Shown here one piece after another: positions 54,627-64,000 of a stretch of 64,000 bases of DNA. The notes beneath the pieces are model-generated. The model was not told where the DNA came from, ran no database searches, and saw nothing but the letters and a program-made list of their open reading frames with translations. Position 1 is the first letter of the stretch, and the number at the start of each line of letters is the position of its first letter. The stretch comes from Aureococcus anophagefferens (lineage: Eukaryota > Sar > Pelagophyceae > Pelagomonadales > Pelagomonadaceae): assembly GCF_000186865.1 (NCBI RefSeq), contig NW_008705566.1, positions 1,853,699 through 1,917,698 on the forward strand, written 5' to 3'. The translations under genes were made by a program, and so were the position numbers.

Positions 54627-56238
54627 TTACTGGCGTTGTCGGCGATCGATGCGTTTGTTGACGTTGCAATGCGTCTGATGGCAGCGCACTGCGTGCAGGT
54701 CGTTGATGACAGCGCACTGCGTGCAGGATGTCGATGGTTGCGGCGCTGCGTCACGTTGTTGATTGCGCGCTGGACGCCGCTCTCAGGTCTTCGACCTCTC
54801 CGAGTCTGGCCGGGGGTAATTCTGCGCTGCTGGCAGGGCGCCACGGTCCCGTGGACGCATCCGAGGCGTCGCGAGTCGTGCCGATGGAGCGGGGGAGCCC
54901 GCCAGGCACCCTCCCGCGTTCGCAACGCGCTCGCGGCGACGGGTCCTGGCAGCTAGCCAGACTGCTTCTGCGGACGCTGAACTTAAGGCCCGCCGCCGCG
55001 CGCCGTCGCGCTCTCAGGTCGCGGCCTTTTCGCCGCTTTCCATCCGGTTCAGAGCAGCGTGCCGTTGGTTCGGGTATTCGCACAGGGGCGTTTTGCTGCG
55101 CCTTCATGCGTGCGGGCGAACGGCAAGCGTCGCGCACGTGCAAACTTTGCCCCGGCTACACGAGGCGACCACGGACAAAAGATTCGAACCTCACGCCGAG
55201 GTGGGTGGGTGGGGCCCGGGGCCCGGATTTGGAAATCGCAGGGTGTACTGAGTGCTTACTGGTAGGTCCCGCGCGCGCGCGCGCCGCGCGCGCGCGCGCG
55301 CGCGCGCCGCGCAGCGCGCCGCGCGGCGGCTCCGCTAGTCGTCGCCCTGGTAGATGTCGGGCGCTTTCGTCTTGCGCTTCGAGGCCCGGCTCGGCTCCGC
55401 CGCGGGGCGCTTCGGCGTCGGCGCCTTCTTCTTCTTTTTCTTCGGCGGCTGCGCGCTCGCGTCCGCGGCCGGCGCGGGCCGTTCGACGTTCGGCGGCGCG
55501 GGCGCGCGCGCGTTGTGGCGATTCGGCGAGCGGCAACTTGAAGGTAACTAACGAAAAGGAGGTCCCTGATTGGCCAGGAGGTGGGTGGGTGGGTGCCGGG
55601 CCCGCGAGCGAGGAACCCGGCGTAGGGTACCGCGGCTTTTATCCCGGGCGCCTCTTGCCGGCTATTCGATCTCATCTCTCACCCAAATTTGACCCGCGGA
55701 TCGTGCCAAATCGCGGTAGGTTGAGGATCAGAGAGCACGCGCGCCACCGTGTCCGCGCAAAACCCCTTCCGACGGTCTTTACTCGCTCGCCGCGCCCCCT
55801 GGGCGGCCCACCCCGCCCATCGCCCGCGAAGACACCGGCGAAAAAGACCGAGAAGCCGAAGAGCGATCGATTCGTCCGTTCGACGGCAAAAATCCGCCCG
55901 CTTACCGGGGGCCGACCCCCGAGACGCCCCGTCACCCCCCCCTCCGGCCCCGACCCGACCCCCGAGGGCCTCTCCCGCCGGATGCCCCCCCGCCCCCGCG
56001 CGCGCGCGCGAACGCCGGCGGCCTCGACGGCGTCCGGTACCGCTCGAAAGCCGTTCGCCGCGCCCCCGCCGCCCTCCCCCCCCCGCCGACCCCCCTCGCC
56101 CCCCGCCCCGGCCCCGGGGCGCCCCCGACGCCCCCGCCGACACGACATTCGACGGGCCTCGGCGCCGCTTTCCGCGCTCGCCCCGCTCGAAGACCGAACT
56201 CGTAGGTTCGCGGATTCCGGTCCAGGGGCCACAGCGAC
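54627..56238. other. 1.6-kb low-complexity intergenic region
   Basis: No convincing gene. It holds a short repeat of GCGCACTGCGTGCAGG (near 54686-54726) and two GGTGGGTGGGTGGG-type G-rich motifs (near 55200 and 55580). A CG-alternating run lies at about 55268-55320 and C-rich tracts at 55900-56130. An Arg/Pro-rich open frame on + (54728-56242) looks like a composition artefact. The last ~500 bp probably hold the promoter of the giant secreted protein. Confidence 0.55.
55268..55320. repeat. Alternating CG simple repeat
   Basis: About 50 bp of nearly uninterrupted CGCGCG, broken by single CC and GCA steps. Such DNA can adopt Z-form and is prone to sequencing error. Confidence 0.8.
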
Positions 56239-59200
56239 ATGAGCACGCGCCTCGTGCTCCTCGCCCTCGCGGCGTCGAGCGCCGCGGCGTTCAAGAACAT
56301 CAAGAAGCGCGCGGAGGTCACCGTCGGCGCGCCCAAGGTCGGCCGGCCGCCGGCGGCGCGGCCGGGCGACCCCCCGGCGGCCAAGCGGCGCGGCGCGCCC
56401 CGGCGCGGCGCGGGCGCCCCCGCCGGGGGCGCGCCCCGGCGCCCGTCCAAGGCCGCGCTCGCGGCGCGCGCGCCCGGCGCGGCGCGCGGCGCGGCGGCCG
56501 CGGGCCGCGAGGCCGGCGCGCGCGGCGCGCGGCGCCTCCAGAACTGGTGCTACGGCGAGGACGGCACCCAGCACGAGTGCGACGACGACGAGCACATGTA
56601 CTACTACGGCGAGTACAAGTACTCCGACTTCTACTACGGCGAGACGTACTACTCGGGCGGCGGCGTCGCCGACGACGACCACTACTACGGCGCGCACGAC
56701 CACTGCCTGGACCTCGCGCAGACCTGGCGCTGCCACGCCAAGCAGTTCCGGTACGAGGCCGACAGCGACTGCGAGATCTGCTCCGGCCCGGGCATGGTCT
56801 GCGAGCCCGGCACCAAGGGCGGCAAGCTCTGCGAGGACACGCTCGGCTTCTGCGGCGAGCACGACGCCTTCGAGGACTACGTCCACGGCGGCTACGGCTC
56901 GCTCACGATGCAGGACAAGGCGGACATGGAGGCCGAGGAGGCCGAGCACGGCGTGTCGCACCCCTGCATCTCCGAGGCCTGCCTCGGCGACCCGAAAGGG
57001 TCCGCGTGCGCCGCGGACATGACGGGCTACTGCGGCAACAACGAGACCAAATGCTCCGCCACGGGCTGCACGAGCTTCTACCACAACGTCGAGTGGCACC
57101 GCGAGGACGCGTTGGGCGCCGTCTCGGGCGCGCCCGGCCCCTTCGTCTCGGGCGCCGCCAAGGACGACGTGCTCGACGAGCGCTACGCCGAGACGGGCTG
57201 CCCCTTCGCGGACGAGGCCGCCACGTGCCAGCGCGCCGAGTGCGTCGCCTACAAGAGCCAGATCACGCAGTACGCGCGCGAGGACGCGTGGGACATGTTC
57301 CGCCGCCACCCGCGGGCCAAGAAGCGCTTCGTCGACAAGCTCGTCGACGTCTGCAACGGCAACCTGCCGCCGCCGCCGGTGTCCCCCGCCCCCTCGGGCG
57401 CCCCGGCGGTGTCCCCCGCCCCGTCGCCCGCCCCGGGCCACGCGTTCGAGGGCGACGCGGCGCTGGAGGCGGCGGCCTTTCTCTTGAAGACCGATTACGA
57501 CCTCGCCATCGAGCTCTACGGCCCCGTCGGCACGTGGAACGTGTCCGGCATCACGGACATGAGCGGCCTCTTCCGAGACGTGGACGGCTTCAACGAGGAC
57601 ATCGGCGACTGGGACGTGTCGTCCGTGACGACGATGGCGGGCATGCTCGCGTCCAATGCGGCCAAGAACGACGGACGCACGGACGAGTGTGACGGGTTCA
57701 ACCAGTTCATCGGCTTCTGGAACGTGTCGTCCGTGACCGATATGCGGGACATGTTCCGAGGCCAGGAGTGCGTCGACCGGCACGTGGGGCTCGACTACTG
57801 GGGCCAGTGCCACATCAGATCAACCACGTGCGTCCCGATCGGCGTGCTCGTCGAGGGCGTGCTCGTCGGCACGTCGCCCACCGGCTGGTTGGGGTGCCCG
57901 GCCTGGCTCGACGAGAAGTCGGACGAACTGCGCGGCGTCGGCGACGCCGGCGGCCCCTGCGGTGACGGTGGCGCCGGGTACCCGACCGCGCCCACGACCC
58001 AACCGACGGCCCCGCCCACGGGCACCGATCAGTGCTTCATGGAGCTGCTCCCGGACGCGGACGCGTGCTCGGCCTCGTCGCAGGAGGACGGCGCCCACTG
58101 CGGGAGAACGCTCGACGGTCAGAACGACACGGGCTGGTTGGCCGAAAATTCGACCAACCAGTCGATCGCCTACGACCTCAAGGCGACGCACACCGTGACG
58201 GGCGTGTGCCTGGTCTGGGACTGGAGCGGGGACAACATGTTCGGGGCTACGAGCGTGCGCGTCGACACGTCGGACGACGGCTCGACTTGGACGACGAGCC
58301 CGAGCTGGACCTACGACGAGACCGACGGCATGCTCGCCGGCAACGGCGACCCGAGCTTGCTCCCGGACGTCATGGACGCGTGCTTCGCCATAAGCCCCGT
58401 CGAGACGCAGCACATCCGCCTCTTCTTCGAGGAGGCCTTCGATGTCTATTTGGGCATCGCGGAAGTCCGGTTCGTGGAGCTGCGCGGGATTACGTCCCTC
58501 GAGGAGGCCAGCGACTGCCTTTCTCTTGCTTCCTACAGCTACACTTACTCGTACGGCTCCGAGGTCGGGACGCCCGCGAACCGCCGCGACCGGCGCCTCG
58601 GCGCGGGCGCGATCGACGAGGAGTCGGCCTTCGAGGCCTGGTGGGACCGCGCCCCGGGGCGGTTCCCCTTCGGCGGCCGCGGCCTCGCCGAGGACTACCC
58701 CGGCTTCGACGAGAAGAAGGGCACGTACTGCGGCTTCTCCTTCTGCGCGGCGGGCCACGCGTGCCACGCGTGCGCGGCGAACGCGGCGAACGCGACCGCG
58801 GTCCAGGCCTGCTGCGCCGCCTACGACGTCGCCGGCACGAAGGCCGGCAAGACCAAGGACGCGCGGCACCAGTGCGCCGAGGCCGTCGTCGACTACTGCG
58901 AGGGCCCGGGGCTCAACGACACGGCGTGCGCGCCGTCGTTCGGCGAGCACCACGCGCCCTGCGAGGCCTTCGCGGCGCGGCCGCTCTGCGAGCGGTCCGC
59001 GTGCTCGCTCTACCGGCGGGAGGTCCTCGAGGCCTACGGCGCGGCCAAGGCCTTCCGCGCGGGCGAGCACGAGTGGGTCCGCCGCGCGACGCCCGGCGCG
59101 TTCGGCGACGACGCCTACGCGCCGCCGCCCTGGGACGCCATCGCGTCGCCCTACGCCACGACGATCTGCGGCGCGGCCAACGCGAAGCTCCTCTACGAGT

Positions 59201-62200
59201 GCACGACGCTGACCATCGACGACTGCAACGCGAAGGACCACTGGGGCGACGAGGACTGCAAGACGAAGCTCTCGACGTGCGGCGACGGGCTCCTGACCTG
59301 GGGCGAGGAGTGCGAGGGCAAGGGCTTCGACGGCTGCCACGAGTGCGAGTACGACGTCCGGCTCACCTACTGCCACACGCCGGGAGAACCCTGCGAGGCC
59401 TGCTACCGCGCGCACGCGGTCGAGGTCATCGGCGGCAACTCGCGCGACTACTGCCCCATGTGCAAGGAGCGCATGGACCTGAGCCTGGGCTTCGGGCCGA
59501 GCGACGACCTGCCGTCGCCCTGCGAGGTCGACGCGTGCCTCAAGGTGACGGACCTCGACGGCGCGCGGGCCTGCGACGCCGCCGTCGCCGAGTACTGCGG
59601 CGCCGTCGGCGCCGTCGGCGGCCGCGACCCGGGCTGCGAGGCCTACGCGCCCCAGGCCTACGACTACGCGCTCCCCCAGGTCGCCAACGACTGCGCCTAC
59701 CAGCTCGAGCGCCTCGACTTCGCCGTGTCCGACGACTGGGCCATCGTCGGCGCGGAGGTGCTCGTCGTCACGTGCGAGTTCATCGACAAGGCGGGCGTCC
59801 TCGAGGACCTGACGCCCTACATCCCCTACGTCTACCACCCGACCTTCCACATGAGCGACGAGAAGCTCGCGGAGCTCGGCGAGGACATGCCGGAGGTCCA
59901 CGCGGCCCTCACGGCGTGGAACGGCACGCTCCCCGCGCGCTACGGCTACCGCGACCTCTTCCCGATGACCGAGGTCGCGCTCGACGAGGTCTACGAGTAC
60001 GGCAACGTCGACATCTACGAGGAGGCGAGCTGGGACCGCGACTACGGCCGGACGCTCCACCGCGGCTGGGAGTCCGTCGCGCGGCTCGTCGTCAAGGACG
60101 GCCGCGTCGGCGGCGACGGCGACGGCGACGACGCGTTCGGCGGCTACTACTACTACGACGAGTACTCCAGCGACTGGGACGACGACTGGTACCAGGACGA
60201 CCACTGCGACGACTGGTCGGGCCGGGCGCTCGTCACGCTCCCGCCCTGCGCGCGCGACCCCATGGCGCACGCGACGGACATGCTCGCGAGGCGCCTCAAG
60301 TGGGGCGCGGTCCACGACACGGGCGACCGGGACTCGCAGTGGTCGCCGTACGGGGGCCTGCCGACGGGCAACGTCGACTGCGAGCTCGTGCCCGGCACCT
60401 ACGTCGGCGCGACCATCGCCTCCTGGATCTACGCGGACTGGGACGGCACGCTCCGCAAGGAGGTCGAGTGGATCTGGGGCGACGGCGGCGACGTCCGCGT
60501 CGACGAGGCGCTCGAGGGCGGCGGCCTCGCGCTCCGCTTCGGCGAGGACGCCATGTTCGCGAGCGGCTGCGCCGACACGGACTGCGCCTACGCCATCGAG
60601 TCCTGCGCGACCATCGAGCTCGCGCCGCGCGTCATGGAGCCGTCCGCGGCCGCGTTCCACGAGGTCGAGGCCGAGCTCGTCGGCGCGATCGACGCGCTCA
60701 TGGACGTCCGCGACTGGGGCGACCTGAGCGTGGCCAACTTCCGCATCGCCCAGCTCGCGGCGTCGGCCGCCTACAAGGACGCCCTCGACCTCGTCGACGA
60801 GCTCCTCGTCGTCGGCGAGAAGACGACGTACCTCTCGGGCGTCGAGGACTACTGCCCGCACGACTACCACGTCTACAACGCGACGACCTACGTCTGGGAC
60901 CGGAACCCGGCCTGGCAGGGCGACCCCTGCTGCAACTGGGAGCTCCGGCGGGCCCAGTGCTGCCGCCCCGCGGACGTGCCCAACGGCTTCGCGCGCGTCG
61001 TCGAGTCCGCGGACGTGCCCGCGCTCCGGACGCGGTGCACGAACGCGTCCGTCGCGGAGATGCTCGGCAAGCTGCCCCAGATCATGGAGAGCGTCAACGG
61101 CGCCGCGGCCTGCGCCGAGGCGCTCGCGTCCGGCGCCGCGTCGGAGACGAACAAGAACCAGTTCGACGAGTTCTGGCGCTTCCGCGACGAGTGCCGCGAC
61201 GCGATCGAGAACGGCGAGGACTCGGACGTCGGCAACGCCTGCGAGACCGCGGACGACTGCTACTGCTCCTACAGCACCTGCGAGACCGAATCCTGGAGCG
61301 CCTCCAAGGTCTGCCAGACGACGACGGAGGACTTCGTCAAGTGCGAGGCCGAGTGCTACGGGTCGAAGATCGACGCCGTCGCGATGCGGTTCCTCAAGCA
61401 GGACTGGAACGTGTCCGCGACGGACGACGCGGGCTACGTCGACGCCTTCGTCGCCCGCATGACCGACGACCACTGCATCGGCGACCGCCAGTGGGAGGAC
61501 GGCATCAACTCGCCGCCGGGCGTCCGCTGGGTCTGCGACCGCCAGTGCCAGATGGACAACGCGTGCGACTCGTGGACGCTCGTCGACGCCTACCGGGCGC
61601 AGCACCGGGAACACTGCGAGGCCAACGGCTTCTCCACGCCGGAGTGCTTCCGGCCCGCCTCCTGCGACGACTGGTCGACCTACGACTGGGAGACCTGCGA
61701 GCACTGGAGCGACTTCTACCGCAACGCGGACCTCTGCGCGTTCTACGGCGGCAACCTCGAGTGCACCTGGGAGAACGCCGACGGGGACTGCGGGCACCAC
61801 GACTGCAAGTTCCCGCCGGCGAACACTCCCTCGGGCCTGCCCTGCGACGCCTACGACCAGTGCCGCGAGGCGCAGCGCGAGCCGTGCGAGACGTCCGCCG
61901 GCTGCGAGGCCGCCGGCGGGACGTGGTACAACGACCAATCCGACGAGGACTGGTGCTGGGGCGAGTGCGGCCAATGCTGCCCCGCCGGCGCCCACGTCAG
62001 CGTGGCACCCTGGGACCCGGACTACGAGCAGTGCACCTGGAAGGAGCCGGGCTTCCCCGACGCGCACGAGCTCGGGCACCCGACGTGCTGCGCCATCTAC
62101 GGCGGAAGCTGGCGCCAGGAGGGGGACGAGCCCACCGAGGGCGCCTGCTGCTACGGCGAGTTCATGACGTGGTGCGACTGGGGCACGAACGACTGCCACA

Positions 62201-64000
62201 CCTACTGCAACGAGCACGCGTCGTTCGAGTGCTGGGACGAGGACGCGTGCGACCAGGACGCGTGCGCGGACTGCCACGACGAGCAGGACTGCTGCGGCGA
62301 CAAATTCGTCCCCATCGACGCGGCCAAGTGCGAGTCCTTCGAGGCGTGCAACAGCCTCGAGTACCGCGAGGTTTGGGGCGACCACCACGGCGAGGCCTGC
62401 GACGTCGACGAGGGCTGGTGCGGCATGTGCTACGGCACGTGGTGCTACGAGGAGAGCGAGCCGACGACGTGCTACTGGAGCGACGGCGACCTGACCGAGG
62501 CCGACTGCGCCGCGCTCGGCGGCGCCTGGGACGAGGACTCCCACTGGCTCTCCTGCGCGCGCGCCGTCGCGCTCACGGGCGACCCGGCCGCCGACGGCGC
62601 GGCGTGCTTCGCGCACGTGTCGGACTACGCCGGCGCGCCCCCGGCCGCGGACGCGTGCCCGAGCCCGACCCGCGACGACGACTACATCGTCGCGCCGGCC
62701 TACCCGTGGCACGGGACTTGGTGCTCGCGGGGCTGCTACTACACGGCGCCCGTCGAGAGCTGGGACATGTCCTACTGCGGCTACGTGGTACGGGGCCCCG
62801 ACTGGGAGTTGGGCGGCGACGTGGATTTCGACGACGAGCTCTGCTCCTTCTCCGCCGCCGAGTCGGAGTGCTCCGGCGCCGTCACCGTGTACACGTGGCC
62901 GAACGGCAAGGGCGTCTACGAGCAGATGGCCGTCGCGCCCGCGTACGAGAGCGGCGGCGCGTTCAGGTACTGCACCTTCGCCAGGGCCTCCTGGACCGAG
63001 ACGCGCATGGACTGCGAGGCGGGCGGCTGGTACGACGCGAACGCTCGCGGCGGCGAGGGCGCGTGCCGGGAGACCGACGAGCTGCTCGACGCGGGCGCGT
63101 GCGAGGCCGTCGGCGGCGCGCTCGTGCCGCACGACATCTACTACCGCCCGGGCCGCTTCGGGACCGAGGCCCAGTGCAACGAGGGCGAGTGCAGGGGCTT
63201 CTACGCCGAGGACGAGGCGGGCGAGCTGCGCCACCAGTGGGGCGGCTACACGCGCGAGCAGTGCGCGGCCGCGCCGGGCGAGGCCTGCGACCGGTCCTGC
63301 CAGCGGTGCATGTCGGAGAACGACGAGGCCCTCGACGACGGCCTCTGCTTCAACGCCGCGGGCGTCGTCCAGGTCGGCGAGTCCAAGGCGGACTGCTTCG
63401 CGAACGAGGCGTCCGGCTGGGAGTGGGCCGACTGCGCGTCGCAGGCCACGTACGACGACTGCTACCTCGCGAACGACGCGCGGCCCGAGCTCCAGTGCGC
63501 GATCCGGTGGGACACGTGCACCGACGAGGCCGCGTGCGACGCCGCGGGCACGTGCGACGACCAGTGGTGGAACCGCCGCGAGCTCTGCGGCGACGCCGGC
63601 TGGGCGCACGGCGACACGTGCTGGGCGCACTACGACAACGCGACGACCGTCACGGTCAACGGCACGACGACCACGACCTACGAGTGGATCTACGAGTCCT
63701 GCGACGACTGCAAGCGCCCCAGCGGCGTCTGCGTCGAGGACTTTGGGACCTACGGCTGCGAGCGCTACGCGTGGCACCAGTTCGGGTGCAAGGTCTTCGG
63801 CTCGAACTCTCCCGAGGACTGCGAGGCGCGCGGCAACGGCGCGACGTGGCGGACGCCGTCGGCGACGCGCGCCGAGTGCGAGGCGGCGACGCGCTGCGAG
63901 GAGGAGTGGTACGGCGCGAGCTCCAAGAGCCCGGAGGAGTGCGAGGCCTGCGGCGGCACGCAGGTCCGCGCCTGGCACTGGCACGGCGGCCAGTGGAGCG
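56239..64000 (+). CDS. Giant secreted cysteine-rich protein (DUF285, F5/8C), 3' end beyond window
   Basis: The frame opens at MSTRLVLLALAASSAAAFKN (signal peptide) and stays open to the window edge, at least 2,587 codons. After an Arg/Pro/Ala-rich stretch comes an Asp/Tyr/His-rich Cys domain. Two BspA/DUF285-type leucine-rich units follow at about residues 420-510 (WNVSGITDMSGLFRDVDGFN, WDVSSVTTMAGM, FNQFIGFWNVSSVTDMRDMF). A discoidin-like F5/8C domain is near 610-750 (DGQNDTGWLAENS, IRLFFEEAFDVYLGIAEVRF). Then come some 1,800 residues of Cys-rich modules, many with the motif C-x(3)-GG-x-W (CEAAGGTWYN, CAALGGAWDE). Tyr/Asp-rich and N-glycosylation sites are frequent. This suits a cell-surface or extracellular matrix protein. 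Discoidin domains often bind glycans. No TM segment is seen before the window ends. Confidence 0.9.
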   Translation, partial: MSTRLVLLALAASSAAAFKNIKKRAEVTVGAPKVGRPPAARPGDPPAAKRRGAPRRGAGAPAGGAPRRPSKAALAARAPGAARGAAAAGREAGARGARRLQNWCYGEDGTQHECDDDEHMYYYGEYKYSDFYYGETYYSGGGVADDDHYYGAHDHCLDLAQTWRCHAKQFRYEADSDCEICSGPGMVCEPGTKGGKLCEDTLGFCGEHDAFEDYVHGGYGSLTMQDKADMEAEEAEHGVSHPCISEACLGDPKGSACAADMTGYCGNNETKCSATGCTSFYHNVEWHREDALGAVSGAPGPFVSGAAKDDVLDERYAETGCPFADEAATCQRAECVAYKSQITQYAREDAWDMFRRHPRAKKRFVDKLVDVCNGNLPPPPVSPAPSGAPAVSPAPSPAPGHAFEGDAALEAAAFLLKTDYDLAIELYGPVGTWNVSGITDMSGLFRDVDGFNEDIGDWDVSSVTTMAGMLASNAAKNDGRTDECDGFNQFIGFWNVSSVTDMRDMFRGQECVDRHVGLDYWGQCHIRSTTCVPIGVLVEGVLVGTSPTGWLGCPAWLDEKSDELRGVGDAGGPCGDGGAGYPTAPTTQPTAPPTGTDQCFMELLPDADACSASSQEDGAHCGRTLDGQNDTGWLAENSTNQSIAYDLKATHTVTGVCLVWDWSGDNMFGATSVRVDTSDDGSTWTTSPSWTYDETDGMLAGNGDPSLLPDVMDACFAISPVETQHIRLFFEEAFDVYLGIAEVRFVELRGITSLEEASDCLSLASYSYTYSYGSEVGTPANRRDRRLGAGAIDEESAFEAWWDRAPGRFPFGGRGLAEDYPGFDEKKGTYCGFSFCAAGHACHACAANAANATAVQACCAAYDVAGTKAGKTKDARHQCAEAVVDYCEGPGLNDTACAPSFGEHHAPCEAFAARPLCERSACSLYRREVLEAYGAAKAFRAGEHEWVRRATPGAFGDDAYAPPPWDAIASPYATTICGAANAKLLYECTTLTIDDCNAKDHWGDEDCKTKLSTCGDGLLTWGEECEGKGFDGCHECEYDVRLTYCHTPGEPCEACYRAHAVEVIGGNSRDYCPMCKERMDLSLGFGPSDDLPSPCEVDACLKVTDLDGARACDAAVAEYCGAVGAVGGRDPGCEAYAPQAYDYALPQVANDCAYQLERLDFAVSDDWAIVGAEVLVVTCEFIDKAGVLEDLTPYIPYVYHPTFHMSDEKLAELGEDMPEVHAALTAWNGTLPARYGYRDLFPMTEVALDEVYEYGNVDIYEEASWDRDYGRTLHRGWESVARLVVKDGRVGGDGDGDDAFGGYYYYDEYSSDWDDDWYQDDHCDDWSGRALVTLPPCARDPMAHATDMLARRLKWGAVHDTGDRDSQWSPYGGLPTGNVDCELVPGTYVGATIASWIYADWDGTLRKEVEWIWGDGGDVRVDEALEGGGLALRFGEDAMFASGCADTDCAYAIESCATIELAPRVMEPSAAAFHEVEAELVGAIDALMDVRDWGDLSVANFRIAQLAASAAYKDALDLVDELLVVGEKTTYLSGVEDYCPHDYHVYNATTYVWDRNPAWQGDPCCNWELRRAQCCRPADVPNGFARVVESADVPALRTRCTNASVAEMLGKLPQIMESVNGAAACAEALASGAASETNKNQFDEFWRFRDECRDAIENGEDSDVGNACETADDCYCSYSTCETESWSASKVCQTTTEDFVKCEAECYGSKIDAVAMRFLKQDWNVSATDDAGYVDAFVARMTDDHCIGDRQWEDGINSPPGVRWVCDRQCQMDNACDSWTLVDAYRAQHREHCEANGFSTPECFRPASCDDWSTYDWETCEHWSDFYRNADLCAFYGGNLECTWENADGDCGHHDCKFPPANTPSGLPCDAYDQCREAQREPCETSAGCEAAGGTWYNDQSDEDWCWGECGQCCPAGAHVSVAPWDPDYEQCTWKEPGFPDAHELGHPTCCAIYGGSWRQEGDEPTEGACCYGEFMTWCDWGTNDCHTYCNEHASFECWDEDACDQDACADCHDEQDCCGDKFVPIDAAKCESFEACNSLEYREVWGDHHGEACDVDEGWCGMCYGTWCYEESEPTTCYWSDGDLTEADCAALGGAWDEDSHWLSCARAVALTGDPAADGAACFAHVSDYAGAPPAADACPSPTRDDDYIVAPAYPWHGTWCSRGCYYTAPVESWDMSYCGYVVRGPDWELGGDVDFDDELCSFSAAESECSGAVTVYTWPNGKGVYEQMAVAPAYESGGAFRYCTFARASWTETRMDCEAGGWYDANARGGEGACRETDELLDAGACEAVGGALVPHDIYYRPGRFGTEAQCNEGECRGFYAEDEAGELRHQWGGYTREQCAAAPGEACDRSCQRCMSENDEALDDGLCFNAAGVVQVGESKADCFANEASGWEWADCASQATYDDCYLANDARPELQCAIRWDTCTDEAACDAAGTCDDQWWNRRELCGDAGWAHGDTCWAHYDNATTVTVNGTTTTTYEWIYESCDDCKRPSGVCVEDFGTYGCERYAWHQFGCKVFGSNSPEDCEARGNGATWRTPSATRAECEAATRCEEEWYGASSKSPEECEACGGTQVRAWHWHGGQWS

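Noticed and set aside
55140..55240. tRNA-like T-loop sequence (TTCGAA with flanking pairs) on the - strand
   Set aside because: The T stem pairs poorly and there is no acceptor stem or anticodon arm upstream.
55335..55545. Possible last exon on the - strand ending KAPDIYQGDD
   Set aside because: A Lys/Pro/Ala-rich tail with a stop is visible, but there is no ATG and I found no convincing upstream exon, so I cannot support a gene.
54728..56242. A 504-codon + strand frame upstream of the giant protein
   Set aside because: Arg/Pro/Ser-rich through C-rich tracts, no domain, and it overlaps the start of the real gene in another frame.
57820..63984. A 2,054-codon open frame antisense to the giant secreted protein
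   Set aside because: It is Val/Ala/Arg-rich with no domains and mirrors the codon bias of the real gene (GAC/GGC codons read backwards contain no stops). The + frame has a signal peptide, conserved domains and ordered cysteines.

Overview
This is a stretch of a very GC-rich, gene-dense eukaryotic nuclear genome. About 37 protein genes lie on both strands, mostly single-exon and often 10 to 300 bp apart. The genes point to a photosynthetic stramenopile. Several N-termini combine a signal peptide with the ASAF-type motif of heterokont plastid targeting (32677 methyltransferase, 40476 glutaredoxin-like; variants at 31272, 54271 and 4617), and there is an MGDG synthase. Mitochondrial (cytochrome c1), checkpoint (MAD1), axonemal (RSP3) and secreted cysteine-rich genes complete the picture. 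Four intron-sized transposable elements ('introners') with 8-bp target duplications match what is published for the pelagophyte Aureococcus anophagefferens. That is my best guess for the organism (inference, not verified). Two N gaps (7990-8039, 20318-20377) and a single N (11003) show it is a draft assembly; all three fall inside genes and break frames.

Layout. 1-4.9 kb: a secreted repeat protein (runs off the left edge), a Gly/Met-rich duplicated protein, a TPR-Aha1 Hsp90 co-chaperone fusion and two small targeted proteins. 5-14.4 kb: a large repeat/coiled-coil protein, an mRNA-export-type UBM protein, MAD1, two secreted cysteine proteins and a four-exon acyl-CoA-binding protein. 14.7-21 kb: a membrane protein with a duplicated 3' end, RSP3, a glutathione peroxidase fusion, an FMN 2-hydroxyacid oxidase and a PH-PDZ protein. 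21-28.8 kb: DNA ligase I with a RanBP2 finger, an 11-bp minisatellite, cytochrome c1, an Smr-domain protein and an aldo-keto reductase. 29-41 kb: dioxygenase-like genes, the plastid MGDG synthase/methyltransferase divergent pair, an RNA-binding protein, an alpha/beta hydrolase, a GST, an FKBP, a PC-esterase and a cysteine-less glutaredoxin. 41-54.6 kb: a DHHC palmitoyltransferase, a DYRK kinase, a cyclic-nucleotide phosphodiesterase, a pseudo-calpain, an unknown gene, a CCCH/U-box-like/Smr protein and a small thylakoid-type protein. 56.2-64 kb: the start of a giant secreted cysteine-rich protein that leaves the right edge.

The main discovery is about splicing. Every introner sits so that its upstream 8-bp target duplication begins with GC, which becomes the 5' splice site, while the element's own terminal CAG becomes the 3' splice site. 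Removing GC...AG restores the uninterrupted reading frame exactly in all four host genes. Reconstructing the ordinary short introns (45-70 nt) shows that most of them (five of seven) also need GC donors. Gene prediction here with GT-AG rules alone would break many genes.
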